Assembly (NCBI GenBank): GCA_009780185.1
Contig: WRAN01000011.1
Span: forward strand, 37,191 to 101,190
Length of the DNA stretch: 64,000 nt
From: Defluviitaleaceae bacterium
Lineage (GTDB): Bacteria > Bacillota > Clostridia > Lachnospirales > WQUN01
Direction: 5' to 3'
Within the stretch, counting starts at the first letter, position 1; the number at the start of each line of letters is the position of its first letter. The notes under the pieces are model-generated. The model did no database searches. It saw nothing but the letters and a program-made list of their open reading frames with translations, and was not told where the DNA came from. Below, in pieces: positions 28,001 to 35,551 of the stretch. The position numbers were made by a program, and so were the translations under genes.

Positions 28001-28062
28001 ATAACTGGCACTGGAGATGGGAAAATGATGTAGACTGGAATGACCCCCGGAGGATTTTCTAG
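25036..28062 (+). CDS. Membrane-anchored or secreted RCC1-repeat (beta-propeller) protein
   Basis: The 1008-residue protein has an N-terminal hydrophobic segment (about residues 6-30, AAIFVGILIFGAVWLLA) that could be a signal anchor, so the rest should be outside the cell. About 19 repeats of the RCC1 type follow, with cores such as DGSLWTWGGSW, GGDLWGWGINNNGQLG and NGSLWAWGRNDTGQLG. With seven blades per propeller this is two to three propellers. Several repeats lack the GQLG half. The start at 25036 is preferred over 25030 because GGAGG adjoins the latter. It heads a unit with the two genes downstream. Ligand unknown. Confidence 0.8.
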   Translation: MLRQNKSLIIKAAIFVGILIFGAVWLLARGNEEDEIPYYGSVETPAPDEELTGNTYPPVRQPIVSADVVFDCNCPHENSQPIRNLAALRPRHQAVEPVAFVSEGSTSLLLEADGSLWTWGGSWSGRLGVEDMMSRNVPGMILDSVVYLSAQGNFAIRGDGSLWGWGLAPTANVSAWFGDFAPVYPRLIMEGVFRVVHGDTMDYAIGTDGSLWAIGQRRPISYEWQMTNAVVPQEEPIFLLNSVVEVFSAGHTDFILQCNGRLWYVRGDDPAVHFMDEVATVYIPPAQDANISETHFLIQQTDGSLWYAILSRGQMFEPNHLLDDVVSVYRGYGRIFIITSDNVLWAMGSNIAGGLGVASAARVNEPTRIMSNVAHVIPRQHNTFAITTGGDLWGWGINNNGQLGIGSRTRPQAPIRIMRNVKSIDFSSTDTFVLDTGGQLWGWGSNMFHEWPGYEGDFLIYPVEMMADVNSFYTADSRVYVIDMDNNLWEWHRAWGHEGMEGPFITKLLEGIRDLFVGTEHVTAFKEDGSVWGWGVNWDGQVGDGSFERRQRPVNISYSFSYAQGGSFAALGDYPTGAVPLLNRQTPFIITGGNAHFLVNSNLSLWSWGDNWNGQLGQGIAENWFEGAWTPGHVMDGVVDVHSNDNVVYALGADGRLWVWGDRYGTSPVHVMSNVAAFYSDQNVYFALRADGTLWHWSYHPRQDIGEIVWWDGEGEAVYHTEPTQIMENVRSFYMQSRSFFALSVDGSLLSWGLNADGVLGDGSPPSSHLIPWDISLREYDRLVPEVILEDVARFYLSDRSAFAILTNGSLWAWGRNDTGQLGANDRQNHLVPIRIMDGVQDVFVSGASTFATRADGSIWAWGLNIHGQLGDGTQISRLSPVPVTGLPQVRLQSIEAIAGTTYAILDDDNLWVWGADFGVEPIKLMDGVAEVYRDNAGRLFVLQLNGDLLNMVDPNEPELIMRDVAGTHIIWGEHFTINNSGEVWSWGHNWHWRWENDVDWNDPRRIF

Positions 28063-28077
28063 AGACAGGAGATTAAT

Positions 28078-29076
28078 ATGACAGAGATATCTAAAGGCGT
28101 AATTGCGCTACTGTTGATTTGTGTGGCGGTTCTTCTGATAATCACCACATGCACCAACCGCCGTGTGGGGCAGTTGGAATGGGCTATAAATAATTTGCAA
28201 AACCAGCAAATGAATAACATGCATGCAATGCAGATGATGCAGCCTAATACATGGGAGATTACCAATAGAATAGATGGTCTTAGAGATGAACTGCTACAGG
28301 CTACAAGCCTAAGCTTTCGCCAGCAGGTGCAGATACAAGGCTATGACAGTGAGACGGCTTCGGCAGATGTAATTGTGTCTTTTTATTTAAGGGAGCATAG
28401 GCCTGGTGATGTTGTAAGTGTTTCTGCCAGTGGGCAAGGTGGGGCGGCTTGGTCTGCTACTGCCAGTGTTTCGCCATCAGGACGGTTTTCTGCGCCGCTA
28501 GCCCTTCCGCTGAATGATAATTATACTTTTACCTTTACCAGTACCGGTGATACTGTTGTAACAGGTGAGCTTACTCAGTTAGATTTAGCGGATATGCTGT
28601 GTGGGAGGTTTTGGTTTGCTCTCAATGATGGAAGTGTTTTTAGGCATCACAATCAGACGCCTATGGTAACGTTGTGGCCAGAGTTTCGCAACAATACAGA
28701 GGGAAATCCCGCGTTAGGGCTTAGGTCTTTAAGGCTTTATCTAGAGTCAGATAATGAAACGGTTATGAGTTGGGATTTGCTTCGGATTTGGGACGAAATA
28801 GGTGGCTATGGTGAGGACTGGCTGCGGATAACTACAGAGGCAATATCCTTTAGCGTTGGCAATGAACCTGGGCAGGTAAGCCCTGATGCACTCCTTATCA
28901 CCAGGCTTGTGATTGTTGATGAGTTGGGTATAAGGTATGAACAGATAGATCAGGTACATTCTCATCATTGGTTATTGCATGACCAATCCGGGTCAACATC
29001 TGTTGCTGCGCCTGTGCCAGCCTTTCCCGTTCATGGAAATTGGGATGCGATGGGACGCGTGCGAATAGTGGAGTAG
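28078..29076 (+). CDS. Membrane-anchored protein with coiled coil and beta domain, unknown function
   Basis: I do not recognise a family. The 332-residue protein has one N-terminal membrane segment (about residues 8-24), then a Gln/Asn/Met-rich coiled coil (LEWAINNLQNQQMNN), then an extracytoplasmic region resembling Ig-like domains: YDSETASADVIVSFYLRE and SVSPSGRFSAPLALPLNDNY, with a C-terminal beta region. CAGGAG lies before the ATG, 15 bases after the RCC1 gene, so the products probably act at the same place on the cell surface. Confidence 0.55.
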   Translation: MTEISKGVIALLLICVAVLLIITTCTNRRVGQLEWAINNLQNQQMNNMHAMQMMQPNTWEITNRIDGLRDELLQATSLSFRQQVQIQGYDSETASADVIVSFYLREHRPGDVVSVSASGQGGAAWSATASVSPSGRFSAPLALPLNDNYTFTFTSTGDTVVTGELTQLDLADMLCGRFWFALNDGSVFRHHNQTPMVTLWPEFRNNTEGNPALGLRSLRLYLESDNETVMSWDLLRIWDEIGGYGEDWLRITTEAISFSVGNEPGQVSPDALLITRLVIVDELGIRYEQIDQVHSHHWLLHDQSGSTSVAAPVPAFPVHGNWDAMGRVRIVE

Positions 29077-29089
29077 ATAGGGGACTGTA

Positions 29090-30685
29090 ATGCAAAAATA
29101 CTTTAGCGGTACACTCAGGCTTACCGCCTTCTTTATACGCAGGGAGCGGATTATTTTTGGGATATGGCTGGTAGTGCTGTTGGTGCTGGCGTGGGCTGTA
29201 TCTGCTGTGTTTCAAAATCAGATGTCTCCACAGGAGCTACAAGCTATTTTGATAGTGAGGGGGAATCCTGCCCAAGTTGCACTGCAAGGGCCTGTGTATG
29301 GCGTGGATAATTTTCTGCCTGGATATATGTTTGCGGCGGAGATGCATCTATTTACCATGGTTGGTATTGGTATTATGAATATCTTTATCGTGATGCGCCT
29401 CACCCGCGGGGATGAAGAGAAAGGGCGGTATGAAGTTATCCGCTCCCTTCCTGTGGGGCGGCTTAGTGGGCTTAATGCCGCAATCATTACTGCTTTTTTG
29501 GCCAACTTGGTCATTGCTGTTGTTCATGGGGTTTTACTGTGGGCGCTTGGTATTGATGGGATTAATATGGCTGGGGCCTTTGCCTATGGGTTTAATCTTG
29601 GAGTAGCAGGGTTTTTCTTTGCTGCTATTACGGCGTTTTTTGCTCAGCTTTCCCCGACTGCTAGGGGTGCTATAGGGTATGCCTTTGGCTTTCTTATTGC
29701 GGCGTTCTTGCTTAGGGCAGTAGGCGACCCTACTAATGAGGCATTGGCAATGATTTCTCCTCTTGGGCTTATAATGCGTGCCCAGGTGTTTGTTGGCAAT
29801 TATTTTTGGCCTGTTGGTATTGTGCTTGGCTTGACTGTTGGGATTTGTGCTGTTACTTATTTACTTGATTCCCGGCGGGATATGGATCAAGGATATATCC
29901 CCCAGAGGCCGGGGACAGCAGAGGCGTCGGCTTCGTTGCTTTCTCCCATTGGGCTTGCATGGCGACTGACTCGGGGTGGGTTTATTGCATGGGCTGTAGG
30001 GATGTTTGCCTTGGGTGCGTCCCTTGGCGGGCTAATGGGGGAAGCAGAAAACTTTGCCGGGGAGAATGAAATCTTTATGGCAATGATGCCACATTCCCCA
30101 GACTTTACCATTACGCAGCTATTTACTATGCTGCTTAATATCCTTCTTGCCATAGTGTGTATTGCCCCGGTTATAAGTATGACTTTGAAACAGCACGCTG
30201 AGGAGCGGGATCACCGGGCCGAATATATCTTGGGTGCTGCTGTTTCCCGCACAAGATATATGATGTCTTATGTAGTAATTGGGTTTGCTGCCAGCGTGAT
30301 TATGCCCTTTGTTACCGCTTTAGGGCTTTGGGTGGTTAGTTCCTTTACAATGGGGACACCTCTGGGGTTTGGCACCATGCTTTGGGCTATTATTGTGTAT
30401 GTGCCGGCATTGTGGGTGATGCTGGGGCTTTGTGTTTTTATTGTTGGCTTTGCCCCTAAGCTTGTGATGCTTTGCTGGATGTATTTCGGCTATGCTTTTA
30501 TAGTCGGCTTTTTTGGCGATTTATTAAGCTTGCCTGGATGGGCCATGCGAATATCTCCTATTGGCTTTGTACCTATGATACCTCTTGATGATGTGAATGT
30601 AATTACCATGGCGGGGATGATTGGTGTTGCCGCTATATTAACCGTTGGCGGGATTTTCTTTTACAAGCGCCGAGATTTGAAATAG
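29090..30685 (+). CDS. ABC-2-type exporter permease (polyketide-antibiotic-exporter family)
   Basis: A 531-residue protein with about twelve membrane spans in two halves, each starting with an RRERIIFGIW- or RLTRGGFIAW-like segment. The internal motif VMRLTRGDEEKGRYEVIRSL matches the COG3559/TnrB permeases. Such permeases work with a separate ATPase subunit usually encoded just upstream; here the upstream genes are the RCC1 protein and its neighbour and no ATPase is in the window. It starts 13 bases after the preceding gene. A role in exporting something for the surface cluster is inference. Confidence 0.8.
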   Translation: MQKYFSGTLRLTAFFIRRERIIFGIWLVVLLVLAWAVSAVFQNQMSPQELQAILIVRGNPAQVALQGPVYGVDNFLPGYMFAAEMHLFTMVGIGIMNIFIVMRLTRGDEEKGRYEVIRSLPVGRLSGLNAAIITAFLANLVIAVVHGVLLWALGIDGINMAGAFAYGFNLGVAGFFFAAITAFFAQLSPTARGAIGYAFGFLIAAFLLRAVGDPTNEALAMISPLGLIMRAQVFVGNYFWPVGIVLGLTVGICAVTYLLDSRRDMDQGYIPQRPGTAEASASLLSPIGLAWRLTRGGFIAWAVGMFALGASLGGLMGEAENFAGENEIFMAMMPHSPDFTITQLFTMLLNILLAIVCIAPVISMTLKQHAEERDHRAEYILGAAVSRTRYMMSYVVIGFAASVIMPFVTALGLWVVSSFTMGTPLGFGTMLWAIIVYVPALWVMLGLCVFIVGFAPKLVMLCWMYFGYAFIVGFFGDLLSLPGWAMRISPIGFVPMIPLDDVNVITMAGMIGVAAILTVGGIFFYKRRDLK

Positions 30686-30698
30686 AAGGAGTATACCA

Positions 30699-31826
30699 AT
30701 GACAAAACTTATAGCTACAGCCGCCTTTGGCATAGAATCCATTGTGAAATGGGAAGTGGAGAACCTAGGGTTTACCGATATAAAATGCCAGGACAGGCAT
30801 GTAGAATTTTCTCCAAAAGAAGGCACGGATATTGCCACGGCTATAGTCACAGCCAATCTGTGGTTGCGCAGCGCAGACCGCGTGCTTATAAAAATGGGAG
30901 AATTTAAAGCAACCACCTTCGACGGCTTATTCGAGCAGGTAAAAGCCATATCATGGGGGGACTGGATACCTGCCGACGGCAAGTTTACTGTTATGGGGAA
31001 ATCCGTACAGTCAGGCCTATTTAGCACCCCAGACGTGCAAGCCATTACTAAAAAAGCCGTTGTAGAAAAGCTAAAGCAGAAATACAACGTCTCCTGGTTT
31101 GCAGAAACCGGTGCAGAATATACGATACGAGTGGGCCTGCTAAAAGACATTGCTACCCTTACATTGGATACCACAGGCGTAGGGCAAGGACTCCATAAGC
31201 GTGGATATAGAGCAAAGGCCGGAGGCGCCCCAATGAAAGAAACTATGGCTGCGGCACTTATAGACATAGCCCGCTATAGAGCTAACCAAGTATTTTTAGA
31301 CCCATGCTGCGGGTCTGGCACTCTACCTATAGAGGCGGCTTTGCGTGCCAAAAATATTGCCCCTGGGCTTTCAAGAAGCTTCGCCAGTGAGTCCTGGGCC
31401 ACAGTGCCGGCACCTTACTGGAAAGACGCCCGCGCCGCCGCATACTCAGCAATACGCGTGGATGCAGAGCCGGAAATACACGCCTCTGATATCGACCTAG
31501 AAGTTATAGAACTGGCCAAAGCCAATGCAGAGCTGGCCGGGGTGGATGATTGTATCCGTTTTGAGGTGAGGCCTGTAAGTGACGTGAAGCTTCCCGCCGA
31601 AAAAGGCATATCCATAATCAACCCACCTTACGGTGAGCGCCTTGGGCAAATTAAGGAAGTTGAGCGCCTGTATGCAGATTTAGGCCGGATATTTAACCGC
31701 ACACCTTGGAATGTTTATGTCTTAACCCCTGACGAATTCTTCGAAACCGCATACAAGAAGAAAGCCCGCGCCAAGCGCAAGCTTTTTAATGGGATGATAA
31801 AGACGGATTATTATCAGTATTTCTAG
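30699..31826 (+). CDS. THUMP-domain class I RNA methyltransferase (RlmL/YpsC-like)
   Basis: The 375-residue protein has an N-terminal ferredoxin-like/THUMP part (about residues 1-155, with WLRSADRVLIKMGEF) and a Rossmann methyltransferase with DPCCGSGTLPIEAAL (about 204), ASDIDLEVIELAKANAEL (about 262) and the N6-adenine or N2-guanine motif INPPYGERLG (about 306). Family members modify 23S rRNA guanine at N2. AGAAGGAG precedes the ATG, 14 bases after the permease gene, so it is probably co-transcribed with an unrelated surface cluster. Confidence 0.88.
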   Translation: MTKLIATAAFGIESIVKWEVENLGFTDIKCQDRHVEFSPKEGTDIATAIVTANLWLRSADRVLIKMGEFKATTFDGLFEQVKAISWGDWIPADGKFTVMGKSVQSGLFSTPDVQAITKKAVVEKLKQKYNVSWFAETGAEYTIRVGLLKDIATLTLDTTGVGQGLHKRGYRAKAGGAPMKETMAAALIDIARYRANQVFLDPCCGSGTLPIEAALRAKNIAPGLSRSFASESWATVPAPYWKDARAAAYSAIRVDAEPEIHASDIDLEVIELAKANAELAGVDDCIRFEVRPVSDVKLPAEKGISIINPPYGERLGQIKEVERLYADLGRIFNRTPWNVYVLTPDEFFETAYKKKARAKRKLFNGMIKTDYYQYF

Positions 31827-31843
31827 TAAGCGCAAGGGCTCTA

Positions 31844-31872
31844 TTGTGAAATAAACAAAACTCCAGTAGAAT
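31844..31872 (+). promoter_or_regulatory. Sigma-A-type promoter of the GH43 gene
   Basis: TTGTGA (31844-31849), 17 bases, TAGAAT (31867-31872). It stands just after the methyltransferase gene and 23 bases before the GH43 start, marking the beginning of the xylan-type locus. Confidence 0.65.
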
Positions 31873-31894
31873 AACCTAAAGGAGTTGATGCATA

Positions 31895-32959
31895 ATGTAC
31901 AATAGTATCCGCCCAGGAGAAATATGGCTAGACACAGAAGGCAAGCCAATCCAAGCTCATGCTGGTGCTGTAATGCATGTAGATGACACTTTCTATTGGT
32001 ATGGAGAAAACAAAGAAAAAACTGTCCCAGGCAGTGATATATGGCATTGGGGTGTAAAACTATACTCCTCTAAGGACTTATATAACTGGACAGATGAGGG
32101 AATTATTATCCCTCCAGAGCCGGATGATATTTCTTCCCCCATGCATCCATCCCAAAGCATGATGGATAGACCTCATATTCTATTTAATAAGAAAACCCAA
32201 AAATATGTATGTTGGATAAAATGTATGCAGCACGACGGCACCCAAAAAACTGCGGTTTTTAACGCAGATAATATAAAAGGGCCGTATGTTTTAATTCATA
32301 AAGATATGATGCCCCTGGGCATGAGCGCCGGGGATTTTGATTTATCTGTAGCCGACGATGGCAAGGCTTATTATTACTTCGAGCGGGTACATTCGGAGCT
32401 TATATGCGCCGACCTTACAGACGACTATACTAATGTTACAGGTTATTACTCTACTCATTTTCCATATAAATATCCTCCATTTGTTCGGGAGGCTCCGGCC
32501 TATTTTACCCGGCGCAGTATGCATTATCTCGCCACTTCCGGGACTACAGGATATCACCCCAACCCTTCCATGATTGCTGTCGCGGATACCTTCCATGGCC
32601 CTTGGCGTGAGCTTGGGAATCTCCACCCGGACGATGCAAGCCGCACCTCTTTCAATTCCCAGATAAGCTATATTTTTAAGCATCCCGGTAAAAAGGATTT
32701 ATATATTGCCATTGCAGACAGATGGCTGCCACATTTGCCTGAGTTTTACGGTGAGGCTTTTGCTACTGGTGAGGCCAGTCGTAAAACGGAAGAATACTTC
32801 CGTAAGCGCTTTAACCCAGATGAAGAAACACCCCCCAGGCCGCCGGATGCAGGGCGAGGAGGTAATCACTCCAGATATGTGTGGCTTCCTATATCCTTTG
32901 ATGGAGAGTACCCGCAAATAAAATGGCAGGATGAATGGCGTATAGAGGACTTTATATGA
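31895..32959 (+). CDS. Glycoside hydrolase family 43-like enzyme
   Basis: A five-bladed beta-propeller glycosidase of 354 residues. The start PGEIWLDTEGKPIQAHAGAV and FYWYGENKE match GH43 enzymes of the exo-galactanase/arabinosidase-like subfamilies. Further blades are seen at DRPHILFNKKTQKYVCWIK and AGDFDLSVADDGKAYYYFE (likely catalytic acids). There is no signal peptide, so it acts on imported oligosaccharides. AAAGGAG precedes the ATG. The stop overlaps the next gene (ATGA), tying it to the AraC regulator. The exact substrate (arabinoxylan or galactan side chains) is inferred from the locus. Confidence 0.8.
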   Translation: MYNSIRPGEIWLDTEGKPIQAHAGAVMHVDDTFYWYGENKEKTVPGSDIWHWGVKLYSSKDLYNWTDEGIIIPPEPDDISSPMHPSQSMMDRPHILFNKKTQKYVCWIKCMQHDGTQKTAVFNADNIKGPYVLIHKDMMPLGMSAGDFDLSVADDGKAYYYFERVHSELICADLTDDYTNVTGYYSTHFPYKYPPFVREAPAYFTRRSMHYLATSGTTGYHPNPSMIAVADTFHGPWRELGNLHPDDASRTSFNSQISYIFKHPGKKDLYIAIADRWLPHLPEFYGEAFATGEASRKTEEYFRKRFNPDEETPPRPPDAGRGGNHSRYVWLPISFDGEYPQIKWQDEWRIEDFI

Positions 32960-33924
32960 ACAGTAGTCTTTTGCAAAAGCTATATCCTATAACCCAGAAG
33001 GAGAAGCGTATACTTGATGATGGGCATCATGACCCAGCCCTTTTTAATACAGAAAAAGGGGAATATGTAATTGACACAAGTAAGCTAATTGCCCCAAGTA
33101 AGTCCATAGAAATCCATCCTCATACTCGATTTGCCCACTGCCCTAAACATCGGCATAACTTTATAGAAATTGTATATATGTGCAAAGGCAGTATAATACA
33201 TCTTGTAAACGACATCCCAATAGAGCTGAAGGCTGGAGATTTGTTGTTTTTAAGTCAACGGGCTTTTCACGAGATATTGCCGGCGGGGATGGACGATATA
33301 GCCATTAATTTTATTATCCCCACGGTATTTTTCGAGCAGATGTATCACATGCTGGAAGGAGAAAAGGGGCTTCTTTTCGACTTTATTATCGGCTCTCTTT
33401 TTGAGAATAAGCGCAAGAGCGTTAGTTATTTGTATTTCAATGCGGCAGGCATACTTCCTGTGCAAAATTTAGTAGAGAATCTGGTATACAGCATAATCGA
33501 AGACCCTCCAACATTGACAACTATCCAGAAAACCATGGCCCTTCTTATGCTTTACCTTATGCATTATGTGGACAAAATGCAGACCCTAAAAGATGAGGAG
33601 AATCAGTTAGCTGTTTCTGTACTTCAATACATAGATGCTCAATATAAAACGGCTTCCTTGGCGGAATTATCCAGAATCTTGCACTACGACCAAGCATGGC
33701 TCAGTCGAGAGATAAAAAAGAATATAGGGAAAGGATTTAAGGAGTTGGTGCAGGATAAGCGAATGAGTGTTGCCGCTCATCTGCTGACTAATACCCAAAT
33801 CCCTGTATCCCGGATTATTGAGAATGTGGGGTATGAAAATCAAAGCTTTTTCTATCATAAATTCAAGGCCTATTATCAATCAAGCCCTACAGATTACAGA
33901 GTTACAGCGATAAATCGGCATTAG
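32956..33924 (+). CDS. AraC-family transcriptional regulator of the xylan-type locus
   Basis: The 322-residue protein has an N-terminal cupin sensor domain (HCPKHRHNFIEIVYMCKG, about residue 60; LKAGDLLFLSQRAFHEILP) and a C-terminal double helix-turn-helix: SLAELSRILHYDQAWLSREI and IIENVGYENQSFFYHKFKAY. It starts in a 4-base overlap with GH43. It probably binds a sugar released by the pathway and activates the transporter/hydrolase genes that begin at 34130. A terminator separates it from those genes. Confidence 0.88.
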   Translation: MNSSLLQKLYPITQKEKRILDDGHHDPALFNTEKGEYVIDTSKLIAPSKSIEIHPHTRFAHCPKHRHNFIEIVYMCKGSIIHLVNDIPIELKAGDLLFLSQRAFHEILPAGMDDIAINFIIPTVFFEQMYHMLEGEKGLLFDFIIGSLFENKRKSVSYLYFNAAGILPVQNLVENLVYSIIEDPPTLTTIQKTMALLMLYLMHYVDKMQTLKDEENQLAVSVLQYIDAQYKTASLAELSRILHYDQAWLSREIKKNIGKGFKELVQDKRMSVAAHLLTNTQIPVSRIIENVGYENQSFFYHKFKAYYQSSPTDYRVTAINRH

Positions 33925-33928
33925 GCCT

Positions 33929-33959
33929 CTTTCGAAATTATGTTTCGTGATTTCGAAAG
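33929..33959. promoter_or_regulatory. 10-bp inverted repeat after the AraC gene
   Basis: CTTTCGAAAT (33929-33938) and ATTTCGAAAG (33950-33959) are perfect inverted arms with an 11-base loop, right after the stop codon. No T-run follows, so it may be an operator or an mRNA 3' stabilising hairpin. Confidence 0.4.
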
Positions 33960-33990
33960 TAGGTTTCATTATGAGTTTTTTTTATTATTA

Positions 33991-34036
33991 CTACCGACCT
34001 TGTGCAAATGCACAAAAAAGGTCGGTATTTTTTTAT
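33991..34036 (+). terminator. Terminator between the AraC gene and the transporter operon
   Basis: TACCGACCTT and AAGGTCGGTA form the outer stem with an inner TGTGCA/TGCACA stem, followed by a run of Ts. It ends the GH43-araC transcript. Confidence 0.85.
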
Positions 34037-34064
34037 ATAAGAGTCCTACTATCCGAGAAAATTT

Positions 34065-34093
34065 TTGTTAGAATTAGCGGTGTAAAATAATAG
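34065..34093 (+). promoter_or_regulatory. Candidate promoter of the sugar-binding protein gene
   Basis: TTGTTA (34065-34070), 17 bases, TAATAG (34088-34093). The first ten bases, TTGTTAGAAT, also occur inverted upstream of the second binding-protein gene (50627-50636), so the site may double as a regulator-binding element. The -10 box is weak, as expected for an activated promoter. Confidence 0.4.
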
Positions 34094-34129
34094 GACTAAT
34101 TCCCTTTGGGGGATTTTAGGAGGATGACC

Positions 34130-35428
34130 ATGAAAAAGATTTTGAAGCTACTTGTATGTGCGGCTATTATTGCTGTCATGTCTTTGGGGCTTAGTGCCTG
34201 TTCTAGTGATGATGATGACGACATAATCCATCTCACTATTGCTTGGTGGGGTTCCCAGCATCGCCATGACATTACCCAGGAAGTACTAGACCTGTTTAAT
34301 GAACAGCACCCGCATATTGTAATAACTGGTGAATTTGCAGATGGCACAGGCTATTTTAACAGTCTTGACACCCGCGCTGCCGCCAGTGATGTCTGGGATT
34401 TGTTCCAATTAGGCTCCAACTATCCTGTGTACATTGATCACATTGTGCCTCTTAATGAGTTTATCGCAAGCGGTATAATCGACATTTCTAATACAACCCA
34501 AGACTTTATTGACATTACCACTACCCATAACGGCGATATTGTAGGTATCTCTAATGGCGTAAACGCTTGGGGCCTTGCTTATGACCCGGCCATGTTTGAT
34601 GCAGCTGGCGTTCCTCGCCCTGTTCCTGGTTGGACATGGGCAGATTTTGAACATGCTGCTATTACTATTGCCGAAGCTTTGGGTCATTGGGGCATGGGTG
34701 TCTTCACAAATGATGCCATTACCATGACTCAGTTTATGGCACAAATGGATGTTGATTTTTGGCATGAGGATCCAACACAACTTGGCTTTGATGACCCTTC
34801 TGTAATGGTGCCATACTTTAGAATGAGGCAAAACCTAGTTATGGCAAACGCAATGCCAGACCCAGGTGATGCAATGGGTATTACCGATATTGAAGGTGAC
34901 CCACTGGTGTTTGGCAATTCTGCAATGGCATACCTTGCCAGCAACCAGTTTATTGCCTTAGCCAATGCAGCTCAGGCCCTTGACTCAAGCCGTGAACTTG
35001 CGATGACAGTACTTCCGACTCACCCAGGTGGGCAGATTGCTTCTGATATTGTTTCTTCTCAAATGTTCTCAATTTCTCGTAACAGTGCACATCCTGAAGC
35101 TGCCGCTGAGTTCCTTAACTTCTGGGTTAATAATGTAGAAGCCAACGAAATCCTTCAGGGTGAGCGCGGTATTCCTATAATGGAACATGTACGTGGAGTA
35201 CTTCGTCCACAAGCCACAGCCAATATTGCTGAAACTTATGCGTTTATTGATATGTTGGGTGAATTAGGTGGCGGTACCGCTAATGTACTTGGTAACCCAC
35301 GTCAGGCTGAAGTTGAAGATTTCCTCAATGATAATATTATCGACCGCCTTGTTCTTGGGATGATTACCCCGGAAGAAGCCGCCCAGGAAGTATTTGACTT
35401 TGCTTTACAGGTGGTAAGCTTTAACTAA
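34130..35428 (+). CDS. Sugar ABC transporter substrate-binding lipoprotein
   Basis: A 432-residue family 1 solute-binding protein. The N-terminus KKILKLLVCAAIIAVMSLG is a lipoprotein signal peptide and LSAC the lipobox, with the cysteine to be lipidated at about residue 24. The mature protein begins with an acidic linker and ITIAWWG-like beta-1 (LTIAWWGSQHRHD). Start at 34130 has AGGAGGA upstream. It heads the operon of two permeases and two glycoside hydrolases, so the ligand is probably a xylo-oligosaccharide or related plant-wall oligosaccharide. Confidence 0.9.
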   Translation: MKKILKLLVCAAIIAVMSLGLSACSSDDDDDIIHLTIAWWGSQHRHDITQEVLDLFNEQHPHIVITGEFADGTGYFNSLDTRAAASDVWDLFQLGSNYPVYIDHIVPLNEFIASGIIDISNTTQDFIDITTTHNGDIVGISNGVNAWGLAYDPAMFDAAGVPRPVPGWTWADFEHAAITIAEALGHWGMGVFTNDAITMTQFMAQMDVDFWHEDPTQLGFDDPSVMVPYFRMRQNLVMANAMPDPGDAMGITDIEGDPLVFGNSAMAYLASNQFIALANAAQALDSSRELAMTVLPTHPGGQIASDIVSSQMFSISRNSAHPEAAAEFLNFWVNNVEANEILQGERGIPIMEHVRGVLRPQATANIAETYAFIDMLGELGGGTANVLGNPRQAEVEDFLNDNIIDRLVLGMITPEEAAQEVFDFALQVVSFN

Positions 35429-35430
35429 AA

Positions 35431-35452
35431 GCTTTTATCCAAATCATCGGGG
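35431..35452 (-). repeat. Dispersed intergenic repeat, copy 3 (inverted)
   Basis: On the minus strand this reads CCCCGATGATTTGGATAAAA then GC, nearly identical to copies 1 and 2 at 16173 and 16215. It starts 2 bases after the stop codon of the binding-protein gene. Confidence 0.6.
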
Positions 35453-35489
35453 CAGTAAGTGTCTTGTGACGTAATCAAATGGAATATTC

Positions 35490-35526
35490 AATGGGGCTGT
35501 TCGAACACCGGGGCAGCCCCATTTTA
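35490..35526 (+). terminator. Attenuator-like hairpin between binding protein and permease genes
   Basis: AATGGGGCTG (35490-35499) pairs perfectly with CAGCCCCATT (35514-35523), followed by TTAAAAT. It lies inside the operon and could let the binding protein be made in excess over the permeases by partial termination or 3'-end protection. Confidence 0.65.
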
Positions 35527-35551
35527 AAATCTTAGCTTGCGAGGTGAATCT

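Noticed and set aside
35498..35512. T-loop-like TTCGAAC, possible tRNA
   Set aside because: It is in the loop of a terminator-like hairpin; no acceptor, D or anticodon arms fit around it. No tRNA or rRNA was found elsewhere.
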